A stretch of DNA of 64,000 nucleotides from CAYNJG01 sp965216885. Lineage in GTDB: Bacteria > Planctomycetota > Planctomycetia > Pirellulales > Pirellulaceae. The notes under the pieces were generated by a model. The model saw nothing but the letters and a program-made list of their open reading frames with translations. It made no database searches and had not been told where the DNA came from. The DNA lies in contig OZ244209.1 of NCBI GenBank assembly GCA_965216885.1, forward strand, positions 4,154,001 through 4,218,000. The letters are read 5' to 3'. The position numbers were made by a program, and so were the translations under genes. This document shows positions 23,601-32,830 of the stretch, piece after piece; positions within the stretch are counted from its first letter, which is position 1; each line of letters starts with the position of its first letter.

Positions 23601-26534
23601 CTACCAGTAGATGTACTGCAGGAAGGCTTCTCTATCGTCGGGCGACAGCTCGTTGACATCCGGTACGACGTATCGATTATCATCCGTGTCGATCAGCAAT
23701 TTGCCGTTGTCGCCAAACGCGATAGCCTTACTTTGCGTCCATCGGCTGGTGAACTGCTGTCGCCCCAGGTCCGTCTCAACGTCAAATTCGAGAAACCCAA
23801 AGTCGAGCTTCAGGCTGTGGATCGAAGTAATCCTTCGCAACAGATAGCGTCGGCGCAGAGCATCAGCAATCAACTCTTGCGTGTGCTGGGGCCAATCCTC
23901 CAGCTTCCGAACGATCCCCAGTTCGTCGTCATCACCGCCGTCATTCCACGCTCGCACGCTGATGTACTCGCGAGGGTGCGTCGCGGGGAAAGCAAGCACC
24001 AGGAACACGCGGCGCAGTTCGTCACCGTCGCGAAGCTGTAGGCACAAGTGATCGTCCTCAAAGCGGAACACATCCGCATTGGGTTCCAGCCAGTTCAACT
24101 CGGGGCGTGTCGTGCCCGGTTCTTCGTCCTCAACCTCGCTTCCGGAGGAAGCATGAGGGCGGGGCGCTTCCAGCACAGCAGTCGCCGTTTCGCCGGAATC
24201 GGTCGCATCCCCTCCGGCACTTGCCGCTGCCGTTGTTTCGCCGGACTCCGCGTGAAAGACGAGGTTATCGACATTGGGATCTTTGGATACCTGCGTCTGG
24301 ATTCGGACCAGTCGGGCATAGACGCCATCGTCCATCGACAGAAGCTGAGCGTGAGAACCTTGCTCGACAAGTCTGCCTCGATCGAACACCAGAATACGAT
24401 CGGCATTTCGCAGCGTCGACAGCCGGTGAGCAATGGCGATGGTCGTTCGACCCTGCGTGAGGACCTCCAGCGCGTCCTGGATGCTCTTTTCCGATTCGGC
24501 GTCGATATTGCTGGTCGCCTCGTCCAGCACCAGAATTTTGGGATCGTACAACAACGTACGAGCAATGGAGAGTCGCTGCTTTTCTCCTCCGGAAAGCCCC
24601 GAACCGCGTTCGCCCAAGTACGACTCGTAACCCAGTTGTTTGCGGCAAATGTAGTCATGGGCTCCCGCTGCCTTAGCCGCTGCGAGCCCCTGTTCCCGAG
24701 TTACGTCCGGCCGACCGTAGGACAGATTTCGCCACACCGTCCCCCGAAACAGGAACGAATCCTGAAACACGATTCCCAGATGCTCACGCAGGTCGGCAAC
24801 GGACAGATCCCGAACGTCAATTCCATCGATGCGGATCGCACCTTCCTGAGGGTCGTAGAATCGCCCCAGCAAGTTCACCAGAGTCGATTTGCCGGATCCA
24901 CTGCGACCGACAATTCCAATCATCTCTCCCGCCGATACGTCAAACGTAATATTGTGCAGGACGGGCGTATTCCGGTCATAGCCGAACGTGACGTTGTCAA
25001 AGGCAATCTCGCCGCGTTTGTCTTTCCATTCTGTCGGATGTTCCACGTCGTCAATATCCAGCGGAGTGTCCAGCAACTCCATGACACGTTTGCTACCGGA
25101 CAGAAAACTGGTCAACCATGTCGTGAAGTTTGAGAGCGCTCCAAGCGGAGCGTAAAACATCGACAGTAGCGACAGGAAGCCGACCAGTTCGCCGAGCGTC
25201 ATGCCTCCGCCACCAATCATGTCGATGCCGCCGACGTACCACACGATCAATCCACCCAGCCCAAACACTACCTGCATCACGGCCGAATATCGAGAGTTGG
25301 CGTATTCGACCCAAATCTTCCAGTCACGCAGATGCGTCGCCGCATTCTCAAATCGATTGAATTCGCGTTCCTCCTGGGAGAAAGCTTTTACCACGCGAAT
25401 GCCATGCAACATACCGCTGAGCGCCGACATCTGCTTCGACGACGCGTCCCACAGTCGGTAGTAGCGCGGATAAACTTTCTGCCAGAAAAACCACGTACCG
25501 TAGATGACCAGCGGCACGGGAATCAGCGTGAAGCACGCCAGCCGCGGATTCAGATAGAACAGTGCCGCACCGACACCAATCAGCTTCACAATCTGCAACA
25601 GGAAGCCGCCCGTGATCTGATGCATCAAACCATGCAGGACTTCACTATCGTGCGCCACGCGACTGATCATCGAACCGACGTGATGCTTGTCGTAGTAGGA
25701 CACCGCCAGCTTCTGCAACTTGCCGACCATTTCCAGACGCAGGTTACACGTTATCCCGGCGCCAATCACGGAAGACAGTCGCCCTTTGATCACGCCAACG
25801 ATGGAGAGCATGATTCGCGACGCCGCCAGCGCGAGCACCAACACCAGCAACGTGGTCTTCATATCGCCGGCTGAATCCGGGTCAAAGTTGGGACTGTCGG
25901 CCTGCTTCAGAATCCCGTCGACCAACTGTACTTGTAGAAACGGCGGAACGAGTTCAGCTCCCACGCCAAGCATCGTCAGCAGCGCAACGACGGCACCGCC
26001 TTTCCAGTGAGGCTGCAGAACCTGCCACACACGATTCAGAATCTGCCCCCGCTGGAGACACCTCGGGCAGGAGCTGTCTTTTGCATCAAGACGCAGATTG
26101 CATGTTGGACACGACGGTGGATCCAGGCTCGCTTCCTCATCCGCCGATACGTAGGCCGATTCGTCTTCCGCCGATTCCGCCTCGGCCCACAACTCCAATC
26201 GCCGCGCAACCTTGTGAAATCGGCTGGCCAATGCGTTAGAAAAACGCAGCAGATCGCGCCACTCATTGCCAACCCGGATCTGCAATAAACCGGAACCAAC
26301 GCCGGATACGGTCCGAGCCGACTCGATGTCCTCCCGATCCACCACCTGGATCACATCGCAACTCGTCGCATCCACAATCGCCAGTTCGGATCGCCCTGCA
26401 ACCAGCCAGCTCGTTTCCAGTGAGCCGGACAGCTGTACGTCCGTGTCCACCGTCAGCCAAACGCGTTGAAGATCCAGTCCCTCCGACTCCAGTGCACCCT
26501 GAACTGCCGATGGCAGTGCCGTTTCCAAATTCAA
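23601..26534 (-). CDS. ABC exporter with zinc ribbon and C-terminal DUF1854-like domain
   Basis: The 977-residue protein is a fused half-size exporter. It has an N-terminal region of about 160 residues ending in a CPTC-x10-CPRC zinc ribbon (Cys 142, 145, 156, 159), a six-helix ABC membrane domain (about 170-460), then a nucleotide-binding domain. The latter shows Walker A GRSGSGKST, signature LSGGEKQR, Walker B ILVLDEATSNID and switch His in IAHRLST. After an acidic linker, residues 845-977 resemble DUF1854, a domain seen with cyanophycin-linked ABC transporters. It is expected in the inner membrane as a homodimer. The substrate is unknown. The start has no rival. Confidence 0.88.
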   Translation of the reverse strand: MNLETALPSAVQGALESEGLDLQRVWLTVDTDVQLSGSLETSWLVAGRSELAIVDATSCDVIQVVDREDIESARTVSGVGSGLLQIRVGNEWRDLLRFSNALASRFHKVARRLELWAEAESAEDESAYVSADEEASLDPPSCPTCNLRLDAKDSSCPRCLQRGQILNRVWQVLQPHWKGGAVVALLTMLGVGAELVPPFLQVQLVDGILKQADSPNFDPDSAGDMKTTLLVLVLALAASRIMLSIVGVIKGRLSSVIGAGITCNLRLEMVGKLQKLAVSYYDKHHVGSMISRVAHDSEVLHGLMHQITGGFLLQIVKLIGVGAALFYLNPRLACFTLIPVPLVIYGTWFFWQKVYPRYYRLWDASSKQMSALSGMLHGIRVVKAFSQEEREFNRFENAATHLRDWKIWVEYANSRYSAVMQVVFGLGGLIVWYVGGIDMIGGGGMTLGELVGFLSLLSMFYAPLGALSNFTTWLTSFLSGSKRVMELLDTPLDIDDVEHPTEWKDKRGEIAFDNVTFGYDRNTPVLHNITFDVSAGEMIGIVGRSGSGKSTLVNLLGRFYDPQEGAIRIDGIDVRDLSVADLREHLGIVFQDSFLFRGTVWRNLSYGRPDVTREQGLAAAKAAGAHDYICRKQLGYESYLGERGSGLSGGEKQRLSIARTLLYDPKILVLDEATSNIDAESEKSIQDALEVLTQGRTTIAIAHRLSTLRNADRILVFDRGRLVEQGSHAQLLSMDDGVYARLVRIQTQVSKDPNVDNLVFHAESGETTAAASAGGDATDSGETATAVLEAPRPHASSGSEVEDEEPGTTRPELNWLEPNADVFRFEDDHLCLQLRDGDELRRVFLVLAFPATHPREYISVRAWNDGGDDDELGIVRKLEDWPQHTQELIADALRRRYLLRRITSIHSLKLDFGFLEFDVETDLGRQQFTSRWTQSKAIAFGDNGKLLIDTDDNRYVVPDVNELSPDDREAFLQYIYW

Positions 26535-26769
26535 AATCTTTTCCCTGCGCGTTTCCGCTCGCTGTTGTTGTGGCCCGTTTGCCCCGCGACGCCTAAATTA
26601 AGGGCGGTAACGCACGAAATTCAAGTTGCTCCGGCGAAATCTTCGCGGAAAATCGCCGCTACGGTCACGATAAATTTGGAAAGACACTTGCAAAAGTGAC
26701 GCGGAAACAGCAACCCACCGCCGTCGACATTCGACCATAGCCAGCACTCAGGCACGGTCGTCGAAACGC

Positions 26770-26775
26770 TATACT
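26770..26775 (+). promoter_or_regulatory. candidate -10 element (TATACT)
   Basis: TATACT lies 33 bases before the start of the CxxCH protein gene in the 270-base divergent region shared with the ABC exporter. A convincing -35 is not seen. Confidence 0.4.
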
Positions 26776-26807
26776 GACAACGTCACTTTCTCCTGGGGGT
26801 TGGGCCG

Positions 26808-28196
26808 ATGTCTGTTGTGAAAGTCGAATTGCGAATCGTTCGAACGGTCTCCTGGGCCATCGCGTTGGTCTGCCTGTCAGCCGGGTTGGCGGTTGCCGAA
26901 AGTCCGCTCGATCTGTTTGACCAACGGATTCGCCCCATCTTCCGATCACCCAATCCATCCAGCTGCGTGCAGTGTCACCTGTCTTCGGTTGACCTGAAGA
27001 ATTACATTCTCCCTTCGTCCGACGCGACCTTCGTTTCCCTGCGTGACCAGGGTCTGATTGATCTGAACAATCCTGAGAAGTCGAAAGTCCTCACCTTGAT
27101 TCGTATGGGGGACCGAGACCTCGACGAGGGGGCCCGACTGATTCACGAGAAGACGCGGGTCGCCGAGCTAGAAGCGTTTAGCGCATGGATCGAGGCCTGC
27201 TGTGCCGATTCGCGCCTGCGATCCTTGCCCGCCTCGACGGAACTCGCTCGACCACCCGTCGCCGATGAAGTCATCCGCCACGCAAGGAAGAGCCGCGTGG
27301 TCGATTCCTTTGTCCGAAACGTCTGGTCCCAGCGGATGCGATGCTTCCCCTGCCACACGCCGCACGAAATCGACGAAGACAACCCAAAACACCAGGCGGC
27401 CATCAAGACAAGGAACAAGTTTCGGGAAACCTACGGCGAGGAGATGCTCAGTCGCCTTGAGATCTTCCGCGAGACTCCCGAAGAGACGCTGTCGTACCTC
27501 ATCAAATCCAGTCAGTCCACGCCGACCGATCGCCTCCCGATGCTGGACCTGCAAGATCCAACGAACAGCCTGTTGGTCCTCAAGCCCATGTCAAAGTTGC
27601 CGAAGAAGCGGGAAGACGGCACCTTCGAAGATCCGACTTACGTCTTGCCGGACTTGTCACACCTGGGCGGGCTGAAACTCCACAAGAACGACCAATCATA
27701 CAAGTCGGTCGTCATGTGGATTCAGGATTACGCCAATGTTGTTGACGGGAAATACCAGAGCGTCGACGAATTGCCCGCGGACAACTGGCACCCTTCGAAA
27801 CTGGTCGTGCGTGTGAAGGCCGCGCCAGAAGCATGGAAGCCCATGGACATCGTGCAACTGTTCGTGTTCGATCGAAGCGAATCCGACGACGCCTGGAACC
27901 CCGAACCAATCGCGTTCACGCAGGGCATGGTGACGCCGCGAAGGATGGTCAACGGTGCACTCTTCCTGCTCGGTAATGATCGCGGCGAAATCCCCGAACT
28001 GAAAAAAGGCGGTCGGTACCTCGTGCGTGCCTACCGGGATGCCGACGGCAAGATTCATGACTCTCCGTCCCTGATACTCGGAGGCAAAGACGCCGCGGGA
28101 GAAGCCGAGCTCTCCCGGCCCAAATGGCGGGAGGGTTTCCGGTTTGCGGAGGTCATTTCGGGCGCTGACCTGATGGCCGGCAAATCGGAAGAATAA
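26808..28196 (+). CDS. exported protein with two CxxCH heme motifs
   Basis: The 462-residue protein has a signal peptide ending AGLAVAES and two c-type heme-binding motifs, CVQCH near residue 60 and CFPCH near residue 180. It resembles the planctomycete cytochrome-like PSCyt proteins that occur with DUF1501/PSD1 partners. The C-terminal half is a beta-rich domain (KPMDIVQLFVFDRSESDD) of unknown role. Export with covalent heme suggests periplasmic electron transfer. The start follows a GGGGG ribosome site. An MFS gene lies 106 bases downstream on the same strand. Confidence 0.8.
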   Translation: MSVVKVELRIVRTVSWAIALVCLSAGLAVAESPLDLFDQRIRPIFRSPNPSSCVQCHLSSVDLKNYILPSSDATFVSLRDQGLIDLNNPEKSKVLTLIRMGDRDLDEGARLIHEKTRVAELEAFSAWIEACCADSRLRSLPASTELARPPVADEVIRHARKSRVVDSFVRNVWSQRMRCFPCHTPHEIDEDNPKHQAAIKTRNKFRETYGEEMLSRLEIFRETPEETLSYLIKSSQSTPTDRLPMLDLQDPTNSLLVLKPMSKLPKKREDGTFEDPTYVLPDLSHLGGLKLHKNDQSYKSVVMWIQDYANVVDGKYQSVDELPADNWHPSKLVVRVKAAPEAWKPMDIVQLFVFDRSESDDAWNPEPIAFTQGMVTPRRMVNGALFLLGNDRGEIPELKKGGRYLVRAYRDADGKIHDSPSLILGGKDAAGEAELSRPKWREGFRFAEVISGADLMAGKSEE

Positions 28197-28302
28197 CTGC
28201 CAGGCCTTCTTCACAGGTTGCAAATGACGGGAACGGCGAGATTGAACTGAAAGAGGCCGGCAGCTAGGATGCTGCCTTTTCAAAATCGCCGAAACCGACT
28301 CC

Positions 28303-29628
28303 GTGCAATCCACCTCTGAAGAAGTACATCCCGCCAGGGAAACACCACGCCGGAAATTCTTTCCCGGCTGGATCATGATTGGCTTTTCCGCCGCCGCCCA
28401 ATTCATGTCGGCACCCGGGCAGTCCTACTCGGTTTCGGCCTTCAAGAAACCCATGCAGGATACGCTGGGGATTTCCGAAACCAACGTCTCCTTCGCTTAC
28501 TCCGTGGCCACGATTGTCAGCGGCCTGGTTCTGCCATGGACGGGCCGCATGATCGACCGCTTCGGCGCGCGAGTGGTGCTGCCAATCGCCGCGGGATTGC
28601 TGGGGCTTTCGTGCGTTGTGATGTCCTTCGTCACCAACGTGCCGCTCCTCTACGTTGGTTTCACACTCATCCGTTGCCTTGGACAGGGAGCCATGTGGCT
28701 GGTGGGAACGTGGATTGTCGGCGAGTGGTTTCTGCGTAAACGCGGACTGGCCACCGCGGTTTCGGGTCTGGGCAGCAGCCTTTCGGTCATGCTCTTCCCG
28801 GTACTCAATCTCTATCTGATCAAGCAGTTTGGCTGGCAGTCCACGTGGCAGATTCTGGGCGCCATTGTGGCCATCACTGTTGTCGTGCCGGCTGTTTTGT
28901 TCCTGCGTAATCGGCCCGAGGACATAGGACTGCATCCCGACGGAATTGCTCCCGCCTCGGACGGTGAACCGGAAAGTGATTCGTCCGAGGGAACCGAACC
29001 GGTCATCCCAACGCCAGTCGCCAACCAGCCAACCGAGGAATCGTGGACATTGAAGGAAGTCCTGGTGGATGCAACCTTCTGGAAGCTGCTCAGCGTCGGA
29101 GTTTGCGCCGGCATGATCGGCACGGGGTTGGTATTTCACCAGGAGACGATCTTCGCCGCGCACGGGATTTCGAAAGACCTCGCCATGTGGCTCATTTCCA
29201 TCCAGGCCGCAATCGGAACCGTCGCTGCGTTCTGGGCAGGCTCGCTCACGGACCGCTATCCAGCCGAGAAACTCCTCGCCTTGGCGATGCTGATGTTTGC
29301 CGTCTCGATCGGCATCGTCTACTTCCTGCCCCACTGGTCGTTCGTTTTCATCTTCGCGATCCTCAACGGACTCAATGGCGCCATTCAACGCACGGCGGGC
29401 ACGGTCGTGTGGGTGAACTACTATGGCCGACAGAACCAGGGAGTCATTCGCGGTGCGGCGATGTCCGCCATGATTCTCGCCGCAGCCGTCGGCCCGCTGC
29501 CGTTGGCGATGTGCAACGACAGACTGGGTACCTACGGCCCGGTGCTGGTTGCCTATGCGATCATCCCGTTGCTTTCGATGCTGCTGGTGCTGAGTGCAAA
29601 GCAACCAAACCGAGTGGCGACTAGCTAA
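28303..29628 (+). CDS. MFS transporter (OFA-like)
   Basis: A GTG start gives 441 residues with twelve predicted membrane helices and an acidic central loop (about 218-246). The second-third helix loop GRMIDRFGARVV fits the MFS signature G-x-x-x-D-R-x-G-x-R. The overall pattern of an MFS with AAQFMSAPGQSYSVSAF at the first helix resembles oxalate/formate-antiporter-like and monocarboxylate carriers. The substrate is not determinable. It converges with the FAD oxidoreductase fusion gene. Confidence 0.88.
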   Translation: MQSTSEEVHPARETPRRKFFPGWIMIGFSAAAQFMSAPGQSYSVSAFKKPMQDTLGISETNVSFAYSVATIVSGLVLPWTGRMIDRFGARVVLPIAAGLLGLSCVVMSFVTNVPLLYVGFTLIRCLGQGAMWLVGTWIVGEWFLRKRGLATAVSGLGSSLSVMLFPVLNLYLIKQFGWQSTWQILGAIVAITVVVPAVLFLRNRPEDIGLHPDGIAPASDGEPESDSSEGTEPVIPTPVANQPTEESWTLKEVLVDATFWKLLSVGVCAGMIGTGLVFHQETIFAAHGISKDLAMWLISIQAAIGTVAAFWAGSLTDRYPAEKLLALAMLMFAVSIGIVYFLPHWSFVFIFAILNGLNGAIQRTAGTVVWVNYYGRQNQGVIRGAAMSAMILAAAVGPLPLAMCNDRLGTYGPVLVAYAIIPLLSMLLVLSAKQPNRVATS

Positions 29629-29690
29629 ACGGCGACGTATCTGAACGGACTGTCAGTCGAGCCGCGCGGTTCTCGCCTGGCCGCTCGTGC

Positions 29691-31325
29691 TCACAACTCG
29701 CTCGCTTGCAAATGTGTATGGCCAACTCGCCGCACAACATACAGCCGAGGCGAATTTGCAGTGGCCTCGCCGGCATGGTGACGGAACTCGAACTGTTGCG
29801 CTGGCAGTGCCTCGCAATACTGCTGCACAGCCTCGGCCTCTTCGAGCCCGCCGGGATGCCCGGTGTACGCGAGCACCGAAACGAGACCGCCCGGTCGTAG
29901 TAGCGTGACGGCCTGCTCAAGTGCCGACAGCGTCGAACTGGATGTCGTGGTCTGGCTCTTGTCTCCGCGCGGGAGATACCCAAGGTTAAACATCACGACG
30001 CTGACGGATGGCACACCCGCCTTCTGTAGCTCAGGCTGCAGTTCCGCGTGTGACACTTGCAGCAGCCGCACGTTTTCCAGGTTGTCAGCGTCAAGTCGCT
30101 TTTGCGTGCGTTCGATCGCAGCAGCTTGAATATCAAAACCAAACACTCGGCCGGTCGGGCCCACAGCTTTGGCAAGGAAGCTGGTGTCGTAGCCGTTCCC
30201 GGACGTCGCATCCACGGCGACTTCGCCTGGACGGAGTACTTCCGAGACATTCTTATGCGCGAGTTCCGTCAGACGAAGTGGACGTGCGTTCTTTTTCTGT
30301 GGCGGCCGAAACTGAATCTCCGCATCCATGTCGGTTCGTTCCACCAAACACCGCGCAAGCTGCCGGGCAACCCGCGGCGCCCGTAGTGCGCCCTTTGAAC
30401 CCAGCCCATTGAAGAACGCGATTCGACGATCTTCGGCGGAAAAACCAACCTGAGGAAGTCGCCCTCGCATGGACGGACGGAGTGCAGCGTGATGGGCTAC
30501 TACCTCGATTTCAGCCGGCGCAAAGACTGACACCTTTTCCAGGATTTCCTCGCGTCCCCCCGACGTCGGCTGAGTATCAAGAAACTCCCGTTCATACGTT
30601 GCGCCCGCGAGGAAATCCTCATCGCCAATGGGAGCCAGCCACACGTCATGGCTAACTACACTTTTCATGGCGAGCCCGGGGATCTTCAGAGTCAGAATCT
30701 CACCTTTGGTTGGTTCAAAGATGGCGTGAGGAAACCAGACGTTCCCGTCAGCAGCAATGCCCTGACAGAAAACCAGACGAGACGCTTCAACGCCCAGTCG
30801 GCGAATCACGATTCCGTCGGCGGCGATCTCCAGATCACGTGACGGATCGATATCAGCAATCCTATGGCCGTCGGGGCCGAATGCTTTGCGAGTCGCTCGC
30901 AGGAACGCCGGCACGTCCAATCGCCCAGCTGGTTGCAGTTCCGTAACCCGCGTCCCGGGAACGAACGGCGCGGGAAGTTCTGATTGCTTCCCCACGAAAT
31001 CCTGCAGGTCGCCACGCCTGGTCAGTTCCGCGTGATGATCGACCTTTAACATGGGACGACAATGCAACAGAGATTGACCGGTTTCCTCTTCGACGCGCCG
31101 ATAGAAGTCACCGGCGACCGGCCATAACTCATCGAATCGCCATGAAACCGCACTACGTTTGCCGGAAATTGGCGAAATCAGCCCCGAAGCAATTTTGGAC
31201 GACGTTACGGCTTCGTCACGGTCGACAATCAGGACGGATTGCCCCAGCCAACGAAGTTGCCACGCTAGCGCCGAACCAGCAATTCCCTGGCCAATAATAA
31301 TTTGATCAAATCGATTCACGAACAA
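29691..31325 (-). CDS. FAD oxidoreductase fused to MnmM (YtqB)-type methyltransferase
   Basis: The 544-residue protein has two domains. Residues of about 1-340 are a DAO-family FAD oxidoreductase with the dinucleotide motif IIIGQGIAGSALA. Features shared with the MnmC oxidase domain include a GATYERE strand and a late ALRPSMRGRLPQVGF. Residues of about 350-540 are a SAM methyltransferase of PF06962 with VDATSGNGYDTSFLA, FGFDIQ and the family-diagnostic MFNLGYLPRGDKS. YtqB (MnmM) methylates nm5(s2)U34 in tRNA, and MnmC couples an FAD oxidase with a methyltransferase. A bifunctional tRNA wobble-uridine enzyme is thus plausible, with domain order opposite to MnmC. Confidence 0.88.
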   Translation of the reverse strand: MFVNRFDQIIIGQGIAGSALAWQLRWLGQSVLIVDRDEAVTSSKIASGLISPISGKRSAVSWRFDELWPVAGDFYRRVEEETGQSLLHCRPMLKVDHHAELTRRGDLQDFVGKQSELPAPFVPGTRVTELQPAGRLDVPAFLRATRKAFGPDGHRIADIDPSRDLEIAADGIVIRRLGVEASRLVFCQGIAADGNVWFPHAIFEPTKGEILTLKIPGLAMKSVVSHDVWLAPIGDEDFLAGATYEREFLDTQPTSGGREEILEKVSVFAPAEIEVVAHHAALRPSMRGRLPQVGFSAEDRRIAFFNGLGSKGALRAPRVARQLARCLVERTDMDAEIQFRPPQKKNARPLRLTELAHKNVSEVLRPGEVAVDATSGNGYDTSFLAKAVGPTGRVFGFDIQAAAIERTQKRLDADNLENVRLLQVSHAELQPELQKAGVPSVSVVMFNLGYLPRGDKSQTTTSSSTLSALEQAVTLLRPGGLVSVLAYTGHPGGLEEAEAVQQYCEALPAQQFEFRHHAGEATANSPRLYVVRRVGHTHLQASEL

Positions 31326-31344
31326 CTCAGCCGAAAGATCCCGA

Positions 31345-31374
31345 TTTCAAAATACGCGAGAAAGACGGTATGAT
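31345..31374 (+). promoter_or_regulatory. candidate promoter of the DUF1501 gene
   Basis: TTTCAA (31345-31350) and TATGAT (31369-31374) are separated by 18 bases and end 30 bases before the ATG. They lie between two divergent genes. Confidence 0.4.
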
Positions 31375-31404
31375 ACAGCGTTCCCGCCTAACGGATTGAC
31401 GATC

Positions 31405-32802
31405 ATGTCGCATCCCACCTCAAAAGCATGTGCCAACTTTCAGCAGACTCGTGCCGTTAGTCGCCGGGCTGCTCTGCAGATAGGTGCCTTTGGTGGCCTG
31501 AGTTTGCCGCAGCTCTGGAAGGGCGAGGCCAATGCTGCCAGTGTGATTTCGGGATCAGGATTCGGTAAGGCCAAGCGTTGCATTTTTCTCTTCATGTGGG
31601 GCGGCCCCAGCCAGCTCGATACGTTCGACATGAAGCCGGACGCGCCTGCCGAGATTCGCGGCGACTTCAAACCGATATCAACAAGGACGCCAGGCCTGTT
31701 GATGTGCGAGCATTTTCATCGGCTGGCCAACATGACGGACAAGGTGGCGATCGTCCGTTCGTTCACGCACGACGATCCGGCTCATCTTTCCAGCGGCCAC
31801 ACGACGGTGACCGGCCAATTGCCACCGGTCAACAAGAGCGACGCAGAACCGCCCAGTGAGAACGATACGCCTCACTTCGGTGCGGTGATGTCGCATCTGC
31901 GTCCGGCAGAACAGGCCCTACCATCATGCGTCATGTTGCCATGGAAGGTCCTGCACCCAGCCGCCCCGGGTGGAGTTGCACCGGGACAGCATGGCGGCTG
32001 GCTGGGTCGACAATACAATCCGTTCGTCGTGGAAGGTGATCCCAGCAAAGCCGACTGGCAAGCTCCTTCGCTGGGCTTGTCCGATGACATATCACTCGAA
32101 CGCCTTGAGTCTCGTCGCGAACTACTGACGTCACTGGACAGCGCACGAAGGCAGCTTGATTCGCCACTGGTCGATCAGGCAAATCATCTGGAGCGTCGCG
32201 CGTTCGAATTGCTGTCATCCGGGAAAGTACGCGAGGCGTTTGACCTGGATCGCGAGCCGGCCGCTGTTCGCGATCGTTACGGCCGAAACATTCACGGGCA
32301 ATGCGTGCTGCTAGGCCGACGCCTGCTGGAGCATGGCGTCCCCATTGTGAATGTCAACTGGCATCAGGATCGTCGCAACTTCTGGGACACGCACGGCAAC
32401 AACTTCAATCGCCTCAAGCGGGACCTGATTCCGCCGGCGGACATGGCTTTGACGGCGCTGCTGACGGACCTGGAAGACCGTAACATGCTGGACGATACGC
32501 TGGTCGTCTGGGTGGGGGAGTTCGGCCGCAATCCACAGATCAATCCAAAGAATGCCGGGCGCGAACATTGGCCGTATTGCTACAGTGGTTTGTTCGCCGG
32601 AGGTGGAATTCGTGGCGGAGCATTGTTCGGCGAGAGTGACAAACACGCCGCGTACCCAATGGCTGACGCCGTCTCTCCCCATGACATGATGGCGACGGTG
32701 TACCACGCGCTCGGAATTCCCGCCAATCAGATTCTGCATGACGAGTTGCAACGGCCACACCAGCTTTACGCGGGTACCCCCATCAAGCCGCTCTTCGGCT
32801 AA
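31405..32802 (+). CDS. DUF1501 exported protein
   Basis: Starting at ATG 31405, the 465-residue protein has an Arg-Arg containing export signal (SRRAALQIGAFGGLSLP), probably Tat. The alkaline-phosphatase-like DUF1501 domain opens with CIFLFMWGGPSQLDTFDMKP and later shows VVWVGEFGRNPQIN and HGNNFNRLKRDLIPP. The family belongs to the sulfatase/phosphatase fold and is greatly expanded in planctomycetes, usually beside PSCyt/PSD1 proteins; here it stands alone, followed by an SDR gene. The enzymatic activity is unproven. Confidence 0.92.
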   Translation: MSHPTSKACANFQQTRAVSRRAALQIGAFGGLSLPQLWKGEANAASVISGSGFGKAKRCIFLFMWGGPSQLDTFDMKPDAPAEIRGDFKPISTRTPGLLMCEHFHRLANMTDKVAIVRSFTHDDPAHLSSGHTTVTGQLPPVNKSDAEPPSENDTPHFGAVMSHLRPAEQALPSCVMLPWKVLHPAAPGGVAPGQHGGWLGRQYNPFVVEGDPSKADWQAPSLGLSDDISLERLESRRELLTSLDSARRQLDSPLVDQANHLERRAFELLSSGKVREAFDLDREPAAVRDRYGRNIHGQCVLLGRRLLEHGVPIVNVNWHQDRRNFWDTHGNNFNRLKRDLIPPADMALTALLTDLEDRNMLDDTLVVWVGEFGRNPQINPKNAGREHWPYCYSGLFAGGGIRGGALFGESDKHAAYPMADAVSPHDMMATVYHALGIPANQILHDELQRPHQLYAGTPIKPLFG

Positions 32803-32830
32803 GCCACTATTCGGTGAAGGCACCAATTGG

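Noticed and set aside
28264..29604. Minus-strand open frame of about 446 codons
   Set aside because: It covers the MFS transporter gene in antisense and translates to His/Asn/Gln-rich sequence without any fold signature.
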